64,000 bases of DNA from positions 896,409 to 960,408 of the forward strand of contig NZ_CP059599.1 of NCBI RefSeq assembly GCF_022369455.1, in the 5' to 3' direction. The stretch comes from Campylobacter sp. RM5004 (GTDB lineage Bacteria; Campylobacterota; Campylobacteria; Campylobacterales; Campylobacteraceae). The position numbers were made by a program, and so were the translations under genes. The notes under the pieces are model-generated. The model had not been told where the DNA came from and searched no databases. It worked only from the letters and a program-made list of their open reading frames with translations. Positions 27,240-35,790 of the stretch are shown piece after piece (position 1 is the first letter of the stretch; each line of letters starts with the position of its first letter).

Positions 27240-29011
27240 AACTTACAGGTTTGCATAATGCAGGTGGTTATAGTGAAAAACTATATGGGTTTATTAAAAG
27301 CAATGAAGGTGATAAAAGCAAGGTTTATCTTGATAGTAAGCTTAGACCAGCAATCGGTATTGGATATGATTTGTTTGCTCATAAAAATACTTGGGTAAAA
27401 GATTTTAAAGAAGCTGGAATGATAATTACTAAAGAACAAGAGAAAAGTATGAATAACTTATTATTTGCTTTATCTAAAATAAAAACCAAGAAAGAAGGTG
27501 ATGGTTTTATTGATACATATACAAAACTCAATAGTAGTATAACCCTTAAAGATGGAGTAGCGTTGCAATTATTTAAAAATAAAATACCTATTTATGAAGA
27601 TGCAGTTATTAAAAAATTGAAAATTAGTAGAGAAAGATTTGATGAATTAAAAAACAACAAAGAAATTATAGCTCTCATTGATTTAGCATACAATGGAGGT
27701 TCTGACATAATAGGATCTGGTTTATCTAAAGCTATTGAAGAAGGTGATAGAGCTAGAGTTTGGTTTGAGATAAGATATAATTCTAATGGCGGAGATTCAC
27801 GAAAAACTAGCGGTTATGGAATTGCCGTAAGAAGAGTAAATGAATCCAATCTTTTTGGACTTTATCCTGATGGCGATATAGATGAAGAATATCATATGAA
27901 AGTAGTTAGAATGTATGCTGACTATAAAGGTAAAATAATCGGAGAAGAAACCAGTATAGAAAAACCTAGTGGAAATAAAGGTAAGAAAATAGGAGAAGCT
28001 TATCAAGACGAAAATAGTTTTAAAAGCCAAATCTCTACAACCCTTAAACATTTTACTAATGAAAATCAAATTAGCGGGGATATTGTATTGCTTGATAATA
28101 CTCATAATAAATTAGGTAAAAATACAAATTTAGATAAAAATGATTTAATTATCATTGATGGTGGAGAGCATACAATTAGCGATATAAGCGGTAATGATAT
28201 TTATTATGTTCGTAATGGTAAGGTTACAATAGACGATAAGGATGGCAAAGGTCAAGTAATATTTAATGGCTCTACATTAGAAGGTGGCTCTTATGATGAA
28301 GATAGGAAAGTATATATAGATGCTAAAGATACAAGTATTACATATGAGCTTAAAGACAATAATGATTTAATAGTAACTAAAGGCGATAGTAGTATAACCA
28401 TACGCAATTTTAAAAAAAGCGAAGATGGATTTTTAAATATTAATTTAAAGGATAATCCAGGCAAAGAAGTAGCTATAGTAATAGATACAACAGGTTCTAT
28501 GGGAGATGATATAGCAACTTGCAAAGCAAATGCAAAGATTATAGCTAGTAATATCTTTAAAGAAAATTTTTATTCTAAAATATCAATAGTTACTTATAAT
28601 GATAATGATATAAAAACAATTGGAACTTACACTGATTATCAAGGTTTTTTAGGTGGAATAAATAGTGTTAATTTGCAATATGGTGGCACAGAATACACTA
28701 TGGCAGCTATCTTAGAAGGAATGAGTCGTTTTACACCAAATAATCACTTGAGTAAAGAAGTGTATGTAATGACAGATGAGCCTGGAGATGATAATCATAG
28801 AAGAGATGAAGTAGAAGGTAGAGCTAAAATTTTTTATGTAGCAGGTCTAAGAAATGCAAATAATACCAATAAATACGAAGATAATTCAGTAAAAATTAAT
28901 TTTATAGCTATTCGTAATGAGTTTGAGCATTTTAAAGATTTAGCTAAAAATACTAATGGAATGTATTTTAATTCAAATTCAAGTGAAGAGCTTAGCGATG
29001 CTTTATTTTAA
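27236..29011 (+). CDS. GH24 lysozyme / von Willebrand A protein, 5' part of a nonsense-interrupted RTX effector
   Basis: 591 residues without a signal peptide. Residues about 10-210 are a T4-type (GH24) lysozyme: Glu24 in 'SNEG', Asp33 in 'YLD' and 'IGIGYD', with the exact T4 spacing. The third T4 active-site residue (Thr26) is Ala39 here. Residues about 409-585 are a von Willebrand A domain with a metal site starting 'DTTGSMGDD' and 'MTDEPGDD'. The frame ends at TAA (29009-29011), but the same frame continues without another stop through RTX repeats to 30004. The intact form would be a type I-secreted protein of about 920 residues. As it stands this part has no C-terminal secretion signal. 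Confidence 0.85.
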   Translation: MKLTGLHNAGGYSEKLYGFIKSNEGDKSKVYLDSKLRPAIGIGYDLFAHKNTWVKDFKEAGMIITKEQEKSMNNLLFALSKIKTKKEGDGFIDTYTKLNSSITLKDGVALQLFKNKIPIYEDAVIKKLKISRERFDELKNNKEIIALIDLAYNGGSDIIGSGLSKAIEEGDRARVWFEIRYNSNGGDSRKTSGYGIAVRRVNESNLFGLYPDGDIDEEYHMKVVRMYADYKGKIIGEETSIEKPSGNKGKKIGEAYQDENSFKSQISTTLKHFTNENQISGDIVLLDNTHNKLGKNTNLDKNDLIIIDGGEHTISDISGNDIYYVRNGKVTIDDKDGKGQVIFNGSTLEGGSYDEDRKVYIDAKDTSITYELKDNNDLIVTKGDSSITIRNFKKSEDGFLNINLKDNPGKEVAIVIDTTGSMGDDIATCKANAKIIASNIFKENFYSKISIVTYNDNDIKTIGTYTDYQGFLGGINSVNLQYGGTEYTMAAILEGMSRFTPNNHLSKEVYVMTDEPGDDNHRRDEVEGRAKIFYVAGLRNANNTNKYEDNSVKINFIAIRNEFEHFKDLAKNTNGMYFNSNSSEELSDALF

Positions 29012-29041
29012 TTAAGCAATATAGGAACCTCAAGTAATGAT

Positions 29042-30004
29042 GTGATAGAAGGCAATGATAAGGATAATAGTCTTAATGGATTTGGTGGAGATGATACACT
29101 AGTAGGTAAGGCTGGAAGCGATACTTATACATTTACTGGGCTTAATTTTGGTAACGATACCATAATAGAAAGCAATTTAAATAATATTGATAAAAATACA
29201 ATTATTTTTAAAGATGTAAGCTATAAAGATGTAAGATTTAAAAAAGATTTAAATGATTTAAAAATTACACTTAATAAAGATAATAGCGTAACAATAAAAG
29301 ATTTTTATAATACCAATAATGAAAGTAAAATTAGTAGCATAAGCTTTAGTGATGTTACATTAGATGAACTAGCTATCAAAAGAAGCGTAAGTATGCAAGC
29401 AAACAAAGAAGCGATAATATTCTTAAAAGAAAAAGATTTTAGCTTTTCTAATTTTGCTACATCAACATTTGCAGTAGCCTATCAAGATAATGCAAGTAAT
29501 ATAAGCACATCTTATAAAGATGATGTAATAATAGGTAGTAATAAAAACGATGTTATATCAACCAAATTAGGAAATGATACTTTAATCGGTGGTAAAGGAG
29601 ATGATAAGTTGTATGGTGGATTTGGTAATGATATATATGTTTATAGAAAAGGTGATGGAAATGATTTAATCTATGATGATGGTGGGCAAGATGCTTTAAA
29701 ATTACAAAATTTAAAAGCTGATGAAATATTTTTGATAAAAGATGGTAAAGACCTGCTAATAAAGTTTAAAGATGATGATACAAATAGCATAAGAGTAGCA
29801 CATCACTTTGCTTGGAAATTTGGCTATCACAATCAAATAAACACAATAGAACTTGATGATAATAAATTCATCAATACAAAAACAATAGATAAATTAATAG
29901 AGCAAACTAGCGCATTTGCTAAAAATAACGGCATAGATATTCATAATATTAATCATATAAACGATGACAGATTAAATCAAATCTATATGAGTGCTTGGAA
30001 TTAA
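29042..30004 (+). CDS. RTX repeat / secretion-signal part of the interrupted lysozyme effector
   Basis: Same frame as the lysozyme-vWA part, separated from it only by one TAA at 29009. The codons between (29012-29041) read on naturally as 'LSNIGTSSND'. The segment carries two RTX blocks of the GGxGxDxLx kind ('GFGGDDTLVGKAGSDTYTF' near the start and 'GGKGDDKLYGGFGNDIYVY' about residue 182), each followed by the usual beta-sandwich stretch, and a C-terminal tail that should hold the type I secretion signal. Independent translation would have to start at a GTG with no ribosome site, so I treat it as the 3' piece of one gene rather than a separate protein. Confidence 0.75.
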   Translation: MIEGNDKDNSLNGFGGDDTLVGKAGSDTYTFTGLNFGNDTIIESNLNNIDKNTIIFKDVSYKDVRFKKDLNDLKITLNKDNSVTIKDFYNTNNESKISSISFSDVTLDELAIKRSVSMQANKEAIIFLKEKDFSFSNFATSTFAVAYQDNASNISTSYKDDVIIGSNKNDVISTKLGNDTLIGGKGDDKLYGGFGNDIYVYRKGDGNDLIYDDGGQDALKLQNLKADEIFLIKDGKDLLIKFKDDDTNSIRVAHHFAWKFGYHNQINTIELDDNKFINTKTIDKLIEQTSAFAKNNGIDIHNINHINDDRLNQIYMSAWN

Positions 30005-30007
30005 GTA

Positions 30008-30035
30008 AATTACCCTAAATTAATTTAGGGTAATT
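30008..30035. terminator. Perfect 28-base palindrome between effector and secretion genes
   Basis: AATTACCCTAAATT is followed directly by its reverse complement, then by A/T. Folded as RNA it gives a GC-cored hairpin right after the RTX stop and 40 bases before the HlyD-type gene. It could terminate part of the message so that effector is made in excess over exporter. Confidence 0.6.
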
Positions 30036-30075
30036 ATTATTTAAGTATTTAAAAAATATATTAATTAGGTAAAAT

Positions 30076-31374
30076 ATGTTTAAAATTTTTAAAAAATTTG
30101 ATGATGATACACACGAATTTAAACCACTTTTAGTAGAGTTAGAAGATAGACCGCAAAATCCATTAGGCAAAAGTATTTTATATATAGTTTTATTTGTAAT
30201 AGTTTTTAGTATTGCTTGGCTAATACTAGCTAAGGTTGATATAGTAGTAAGTGCTAGTGGTAAAGTAGTGCCTGATGGAGAAATTAAAATAATCAAACCT
30301 TTAGAAAACGGAGTAATTTACAAAATCCTTGTAAAAGAAGGTGACAAAATAAAAGCAAATGAGCCTTTAATATTGGTTGACCCAAGTGTATCTAAAGTCA
30401 ATTTAGAAAGTAAAAAAGAGAATTTAAAAGCTTTAGAAGATAGTCTAAAAAGATTAAATGCACTAAGTAACGAGAGCGAATTAAGAGATGTTAGCAATGC
30501 AGAATTAAGCCTATATCAAAACCAATTAAATAGCTTTAAAACTAGCATAAATACTTATGAATTTAAAATCAAACAAACTATTAATTCATTACAAGCTAAT
30601 AAGGAAGAATTAAAAAGATTAGAAATAGAGCATAAATACACAAGCTCAAAACTAAATAGACTTAGCAAGGTAAAAGACATAATCGCTTATAAAGATTATG
30701 AAAATTTATTAAAAGCAAAGCAAGATTTACAATTACAAATACTTGTAAATAAAAACAAATCTTTAGAATTAGAAAATAAATTAAACGAACTCACAAAAGA
30801 ACTTGAGAGCTTTAAAGCAAATTTTATTGCTAAAAATTACGATGAACTTTTAAAAACTAAAAATGAAATAGCATTATTAAAAGCAGATATAAATGCGATA
30901 GAATTTCAAAGTCTAAGGCAAGTTATTTCATCACCAGTTGATGGATATGTAGGAAAATTATTCGTAAACACTGAAGGAAGCTCAGTATCAAGCAATGAGC
31001 AATTAATATCAATAATCCCAATTGATAAGCCACTTATAATAAAAGCAAATGTATTAAATCAAGATATAGGATATCTTAAAAAAGGGCAAAATGTAGCTAT
31101 CAAAATAACCACATTTAATTTTCAAAAATACGGCAAACTAGATGGAGTATTAGAGCATATCGGAAACGATGCTATAAAAGATGAAAAATTAGGAGATATT
31201 TTTGAAATTAAGGTAAAACCTTTAAAAAATCATTTGATAGTAGATGGTGAGATAAAAGAAATAGAACCAGGAATGCAAGTGATAGCTGAAGTAAAGGTTG
31301 GCAAAAGAAGAGTGATAGAGTTTTTTATATATCCTATTATTAGATATCTTGATGAAGGGCTTAGTATTAGATGA
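30076..31374 (+). CDS. HlyD-family adaptor of the second T1SS
   Basis: 432 residues. Cytoplasmic N-terminus of about 33 residues, one membrane segment (about 36-54), first lipoyl half with 'SASGKVVPDGEIKIIKPLENG', a long Lys/Glu-rich coiled coil (about 110-270), second lipoyl half 'VISSPVDGYVGKL' and a C-terminal beta domain. It bridges the ABC exporter and the TolC-type channel encoded just downstream; the 4-base overlap with the TolC gene supports this. It is distinct from the Lap-type adaptor at 6357, so the window holds two separate export machines. Confidence 0.92.
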   Translation: MFKIFKKFDDDTHEFKPLLVELEDRPQNPLGKSILYIVLFVIVFSIAWLILAKVDIVVSASGKVVPDGEIKIIKPLENGVIYKILVKEGDKIKANEPLILVDPSVSKVNLESKKENLKALEDSLKRLNALSNESELRDVSNAELSLYQNQLNSFKTSINTYEFKIKQTINSLQANKEELKRLEIEHKYTSSKLNRLSKVKDIIAYKDYENLLKAKQDLQLQILVNKNKSLELENKLNELTKELESFKANFIAKNYDELLKTKNEIALLKADINAIEFQSLRQVISSPVDGYVGKLFVNTEGSSVSSNEQLISIIPIDKPLIIKANVLNQDIGYLKKGQNVAIKITTFNFQKYGKLDGVLEHIGNDAIKDEKLGDIFEIKVKPLKNHLIVDGEIKEIEPGMQVIAEVKVGKRRVIEFFIYPIIRYLDEGLSIR

Positions 31375-32636
31375 GAATTATTTTTATTTTTCTTATAATG
31401 CTTAGCACATTAAAGGCTAAAGATTTTTACACTATATTAGAACATGCACTTAAAAATTCTCCTATCATAAATATTGCAAAAATAGATATAAAAAGTGCTA
31501 ATTATAATTATGATTTTTATAAATCATATTTATATCCAGAATTATCATTTAATGCAGATTTTAGATATTCAAATACAAAAAGTAATGATTATAAAAGAGA
31601 GCTTTTTAGCGATTATAACAATCATCAAAGCACAATATCGCTTATATTAAAATATGATTTATTCAAATTTGGAAATGATTATTATAAAATCAAATCAGCT
31701 AAAGAAAATATCACTACAAGTAATTACAATAAGTGTTATAAGGAATTACAATTATCACTAGATTTATTAGAATACTACAAACTCGCACTATTGAGTGAAA
31801 ATAAATTAAAAACATATAAAAATTTAAGCCTTGCTTATGAAAGTTTATATAAATTATCAAAGAGATTAAATAAAGTTGGAGAATTAGATTTAATCAATGT
31901 AAATTCTTATTTTTTAGACTTTAGTGAGGCAAAAACGCAGATTTTAAAACTAGAATTTGAATTAAGAAATTATTTATCATATATATCGTATTTATCAAAT
32001 CTTAACATTGATAAAATAGATGATTTTAGTAAAATTGATGAAATTGCTTTAGATTTTTTAGAATTTGAAAAAACAAATAAATTTTTAGAATTAAATTCTA
32101 AAATTAAAAGCTCAATGTATGAACTAAAATCCCTAAATCAACGCCCTACAATAAGCCTTTATTCAAGATATGATTTTTATGATAAAACCAAAAATAATTA
32201 CCAAAACCTTACCGATAGCTCTAAAAAACACGGGTATTTAGTAGGAATTGGGATTAATTATATTATATTTGATGGATTTAAAACAAATTCATCTAAAGAG
32301 TTAAAACAATTAGAAATAAACAAGTTAAATCAAGAGCTAATACAAGCAAAGCTAGAATATGAAAAACAAATAAACGAGCTTATATTTTTTATCCAAAACA
32401 AAGATGAAATAATAAAAACCTTAAAAATAATAAGCAAAGAAGCAAATGCAAATATGCATAATGTAACCAAACTACACAAAACTGGTGAAAAGTCAAAATT
32501 TGAAGTTATAAATGCAAGTATAGAAAACTATAAAAAACTCCAAGATTTAAATGAATATATAATAAATGCAAATGCAAACGCTATTAAAATTAATTTAATA
32601 AATAATCAATTTAATAATTGTAAAAAAGGATATTAA
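31371..32636 (+). CDS. TolC-family outer membrane channel of the second T1SS
   Basis: 421 residues with a signal peptide (about 1-17, ending 'LKAKDF'). Two long helical repeats typical of outer membrane efflux proteins, with 'SYLYPELSFNADFRYS' after the first helix and 'GIGINYIIFDGFKTN' before the third. It lacks the extra N-terminal region of the TolC protein at the left edge of the window. It lies between the adaptor (4-base overlap) and the ABC exporter (1-base gap), so the complete channel-adaptor-motor set is transcribed together. Confidence 0.88.
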   Translation: MRIIFIFLIMLSTLKAKDFYTILEHALKNSPIINIAKIDIKSANYNYDFYKSYLYPELSFNADFRYSNTKSNDYKRELFSDYNNHQSTISLILKYDLFKFGNDYYKIKSAKENITTSNYNKCYKELQLSLDLLEYYKLALLSENKLKTYKNLSLAYESLYKLSKRLNKVGELDLINVNSYFLDFSEAKTQILKLEFELRNYLSYISYLSNLNIDKIDDFSKIDEIALDFLEFEKTNKFLELNSKIKSSMYELKSLNQRPTISLYSRYDFYDKTKNNYQNLTDSSKKHGYLVGIGINYIIFDGFKTNSSKELKQLEINKLNQELIQAKLEYEKQINELIFFIQNKDEIIKTLKIISKEANANMHNVTKLHKTGEKSKFEVINASIENYKKLQDLNEYIINANANAIKINLINNQFNNCKKGY

Positions 32637-32637
32637 T

Positions 32638-34734
32638 ATGCATACAGCCTTAGGTTGCTTATCACTTTGTGCGCAATTTGCAAATATATCAATAGATATT
32701 AATGCGATTTGTAACAAATACGCTTTAAAAGATAGCGAGCCAAGTATTTACGAACTAGCAAAAATCGCTAAAGATAATGATTTTAAGGTAAAAATTAAAA
32801 AGCTTAATTTAAAAAACCTTCATTTATATAAAGCACCTTTTATATTTTTGAAAAAAGATTTAACATATTTTGTAGTTTTAAAACTTGATTTTAATAATCA
32901 GCAAGCTCTTATTTTTGATGGTGGAAAAGAAGCAAGGCAAATTAGCTATGAAGAATTATATAGCTTATCAAGTGATAAAATCTTAATCCTAGCACACAAA
33001 TTATTAAACGATAGTGTAAAGTTTGGCTTCTCTTGGTTTTATAAAAGAATGCTAAGCTATAAAGGTATTGTATTACAAATTTTATTAGCAAGTTTTGTTA
33101 TGCAATTATTTGGCTTAGTTACACCTTTATTTACCCAAGTAGTCCTTGATAAAGTCTTGTTACACCATAGTATAAGCACACTTAATGTAATCGCTTTTGC
33201 GTTTTTTAGCGTTATTGTTTTTGAAAGTTTATTAAGCCTTAGTAGAAATTATATCTTTACTCATACTACCACAAAAATTGACGCAAAATTAGGCAGTGAG
33301 TTATTTACACATTTATTATTGTTACCTATGGTGTATTTTGAGAATAGAAAAGTAGGCAACATAGCAGCTAGAATAAGAGAGCTTGATAATATAAGAGATT
33401 TTATAGCCAACAAATCAGTAAGCGTGATTTTAGATTTATTATTTAGTATAGTTTTTATTTTGATGATGCTTTTATATAGCGTGAAGCTAACATTTGTTTC
33501 ATTAGCTTTTGTGATTTGCATTGCTTTGATTTATTTTTTCATAACGCCTATTTTAAGAGCAAGGCTTGAAGATAAATTCCAAATGGGAGCAGCATCTAAT
33601 TCATATCTAGTAGAAAGCATAACAGGAATGCAAACCATAAAATCCCTAGCCATTGAAGGTAGTATGAAAAAATACTGGGAAGATTATTTAGCAAAATATT
33701 TAAAATCATCTTTTAATTTAAGCAATCTAAGCAATATCGCAAGCACTTTTGCTAATTCTTTACAAAAGCTTATGACATTAGCGATTTTATATTTTGGAGT
33801 AGGATTAGTAATTGATGGGAGTTTAAGCGTAGGACAATTAATAGCCTTTCAGATGTTTGCTAATCAATTTAGCGCTCCTATTATGCGACTTGTAAGCTTG
33901 TGGAATGAATTACAACAAGCTATTTTAAGCGTAGATAGATTAGGAGATATTTTAAATACACCGCAAGAGCAAACTACAAATAAACCTATATCGCTAAATC
34001 AAGTATCAGGTAATATAAAATTTGATAATGTAAGCTTTAAATATAGCCCAAATTCTAACTATGTCTTAAACAATCTAAGCTTTAACCTACAAGCAAATAA
34101 AAGCATAGGAATAGTAGGACGCAGTGGCAGTGGTAAAAGCACCATAACAAAACTTATAGAAAGACTTTATATCCCAAACGAAGGCTCTATTTATATAGAT
34201 GGAATAGATTTAAGACATTTAAATCCTTATGTTTTAAGGAGTAATTTAGGCGTAGTTTTACAAGAAAATTATTTATTTAGCGGTAGCATCAAAGAAAACA
34301 TAAGCCTATCAAAGCCAAGTGCATCAATGCAAGAAATAATAAATGTATGCAAAATAGCAGGAGCACATGATTTCATAAGCGAACTTAGTGCAGGTTATGA
34401 TACTTTAGTAGGAGAAAGAGGCTCTGCATTAAGTGGCGGTCAAAGACAAAGAATAGCAATAGCAAGAGCTTTGCTACATAATCCAAGGGTTTTGATATTT
34501 GATGAGGCTACTTCAGCACTTGATTATGAAAGTGAGAAAATCATCACATCAAATCTATCACTAATTAAACAAAACAAAACCTTTATAATAATAGCACATA
34601 GATTAAGCACGGTTAAAGATTGTGATGAGATATTAGTCCTTGATAAGGGTAATTTGGTTGAGTGTGGAAATCATACAAAACTAATGGAGCTTAATGGATA
34701 CTACGCACACTTATATAAACAGCAAAATCTATAA
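32638..34734 (+). CDS. HlyB-type ABC exporter of the second T1SS
   Basis: 698 residues: N-terminal C39-like domain (about 1-125) in which the position of the catalytic cysteine is Thr ('HTALGCLSL'), so it is the non-cleaving substrate-docking form found with RTX substrates. Membrane domain about 140-440, nucleotide-binding domain from about 455 with Walker A 'VGRSGSGKST' near 490, signature '[16 protein letters not shown]' near 597 and Walker B 'VLIFDEA'. It should export the RTX proteins encoded on both sides. A terminator hairpin follows 6 bases after the stop. Confidence 0.93.
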   Translation: MHTALGCLSLCAQFANISIDINAICNKYALKDSEPSIYELAKIAKDNDFKVKIKKLNLKNLHLYKAPFIFLKKDLTYFVVLKLDFNNQQALIFDGGKEARQISYEELYSLSSDKILILAHKLLNDSVKFGFSWFYKRMLSYKGIVLQILLASFVMQLFGLVTPLFTQVVLDKVLLHHSISTLNVIAFAFFSVIVFESLLSLSRNYIFTHTTTKIDAKLGSELFTHLLLLPMVYFENRKVGNIAARIRELDNIRDFIANKSVSVILDLLFSIVFILMMLLYSVKLTFVSLAFVICIALIYFFITPILRARLEDKFQMGAASNSYLVESITGMQTIKSLAIEGSMKKYWEDYLAKYLKSSFNLSNLSNIASTFANSLQKLMTLAILYFGVGLVIDGSLSVGQLIAFQMFANQFSAPIMRLVSLWNELQQAILSVDRLGDILNTPQEQTTNKPISLNQVSGNIKFDNVSFKYSPNSNYVLNNLSFNLQANKSIGIVGRSGSGKSTITKLIERLYIPNEGSIYIDGIDLRHLNPYVLRSNLGVVLQENYLFSGSIKENISLSKPSASMQEIINVCKIAGAHDFISELSAGYDTLVGERGSALSGGQRQRIAIARALLHNPRVLIFDEATSALDYESEKIITSNLSLIKQNKTFIIIAHRLSTVKDCDEILVLDKGNLVECGNHTKLMELNGYYAHLYKQQNL

Positions 34735-34740
34735 ACACTA

Positions 34741-34777
34741 AAACTATAAATAATTTAATAAATATTATTTATAGTTT
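34741..34777 (+). terminator. Terminator after the second T1SS exporter
   Basis: Perfect 14-bp stem (34741-34754 with 34764-34777; AAACTATAAATAAT and its complement) and a 9-base loop, six bases after the exporter stop, ending in TTTT. Confidence 0.75.
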
Positions 34778-34782
34778 TAAAA

Positions 34783-34800
34783 GAATTTGAATTAGGAATT
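34783..34800 (+). repeat. One-mismatch copy of the dispersed repeat
   Basis: GAATTTGAATTAGGAATT, one base different from the 18-base repeat, between the terminator and the promoter of the second RTX locus. The same arrangement (repeat, then TTAC-N5-GTAA) is found before the first RTX locus. Confidence 0.75.
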
Positions 34801-34836
34801 TGAAATTAAATTAAAAATATTTTTTAATATTATTTA

Positions 34837-34908
34837 TTACGAAAAGTAACATAATTTTAATAATTATTTTTAAATTTTATGAATTTTTTATTGTTTATTT
34901 GCTATATT
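34837..34908 (+). promoter_or_regulatory. Promoter of the second RTX locus with TTAC-N5-GTAA element
   Basis: TTAC-GAAAA-GTAA at 34837-34849, followed by ACATAA and TTAATAATTATTTTTAA as before the first locus. Extended -10 TGC-TATATT at 34900-34908. The distance from element to -10 (about 48 bases) is nearly that of the first locus (about 46). Confidence 0.55.
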
Positions 34909-34935
34909 AATATTTATTTAAACTAAAGGATAAAT

Positions 34936-35790
34936 TTGAATATAGATAATTTAAAAGATTATAAAATAAAAAACGATTATTTATATAGTTTAGAGCTTAT
35001 TAGATTGTTTTATGATTATTTTATGATTTTTTTTATAATTAGCATTATTATTTTTCTTTTAGATAAAGCAGGTGTATTATTTACTATTCAAGACCCAACA
35101 ACTAGCGAGATAATAAAACAAAATAAGCTATTGTTTGTTTTGCCGTTTTTTATTTATGCACTTCTTGAATGTTTTATTAATAGACCGATAAAAAGACTTA
35201 GATTTGTTAAAAATAATGATTTTTATATTAGTGTAGATAACGAAAATATATATTTTGAAACCTACGAAATAGATGATATCGGTGTATTAGGTATAGGTAA
35301 AAGCTTTAAAAAAGTAACAGCAATTATAAATAAAAGCGATATAGTTTTTAGGTTAAAAACCAAGCGTCCAGCATTGAGTTATTCTTTCATATTTGAGTAT
35401 GAAATGTTTAAAACACAAAATGAAGAAGATAAAAGCTGGACTTATAGAATGGATGAACCTATTCTTAAAATACTTTATTCTCCTTTTCATTTTATATTTT
35501 TTATAATAAATGTTTTAGTTAGTTATATTATTTTGATTAGTCAAAACGGCATAAAACTTAAAACCTATACAATATATCAAACTAAAACTAAGCTAGTTTC
35601 ATTGCCTTTTGTTGATGATTTATCGGTTTATTTTTTATATACAGAATATAGAAGAAATTCAGCTGCTATTAGCAAAGGTGGTTATGAATTAGATAACAAA
35701 AAAGACATACAACCACTAGGTGAAAAATACATAACAAAACAACAAAATAAAATTGAAAAGATTTTAAGTAAAAGGAGAGTAAATGTTTGA
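34936..35790 (+). CDS. Membrane protein preceding the second RTX effector, candidate immunity protein
   Basis: 284 residues from a TTG start with AAAGGA six bases upstream. Hydrophobic segments at about 25-46, 66-84 and 188-212; the rest is probably cytoplasmic, with a basic C-terminal tail. I recognise no family. It overlaps the start of the 1363-residue RTX gene by 8 bases, the same layout as the LprI-like gene before the lysozyme effector. A membrane-bound immunity protein is therefore a fair guess; a maturation factor such as an acyltransferase is less likely because no such motif is visible. Confidence 0.7.
   Translation: MNIDNLKDYKIKNDYLYSLELIRLFYDYFMIFFIISIIIFLLDKAGVLFTIQDPTTSEIIKQNKLLFVLPFFIYALLECFINRPIKRLRFVKNNDFYISVDNENIYFETYEIDDIGVLGIGKSFKKVTAIINKSDIVFRLKTKRPALSYSFIFEYEMFKTQNEEDKSWTYRMDEPILKILYSPFHFIFFIINVLVSYIILISQNGIKLKTYTIYQTKTKLVSLPFVDDLSVYFLYTEYRRNSAAISKGGYELDNKKDIQPLGEKYITKQQNKIEKILSKRRVNV

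Noticed and set aside
27236-27880. Phage-type lysozyme as a sign of a prophage
   Set aside because: No holin, structural, integrase or replication genes nearby; the domain is fused to von Willebrand A and RTX parts and lies in a secretion operon.
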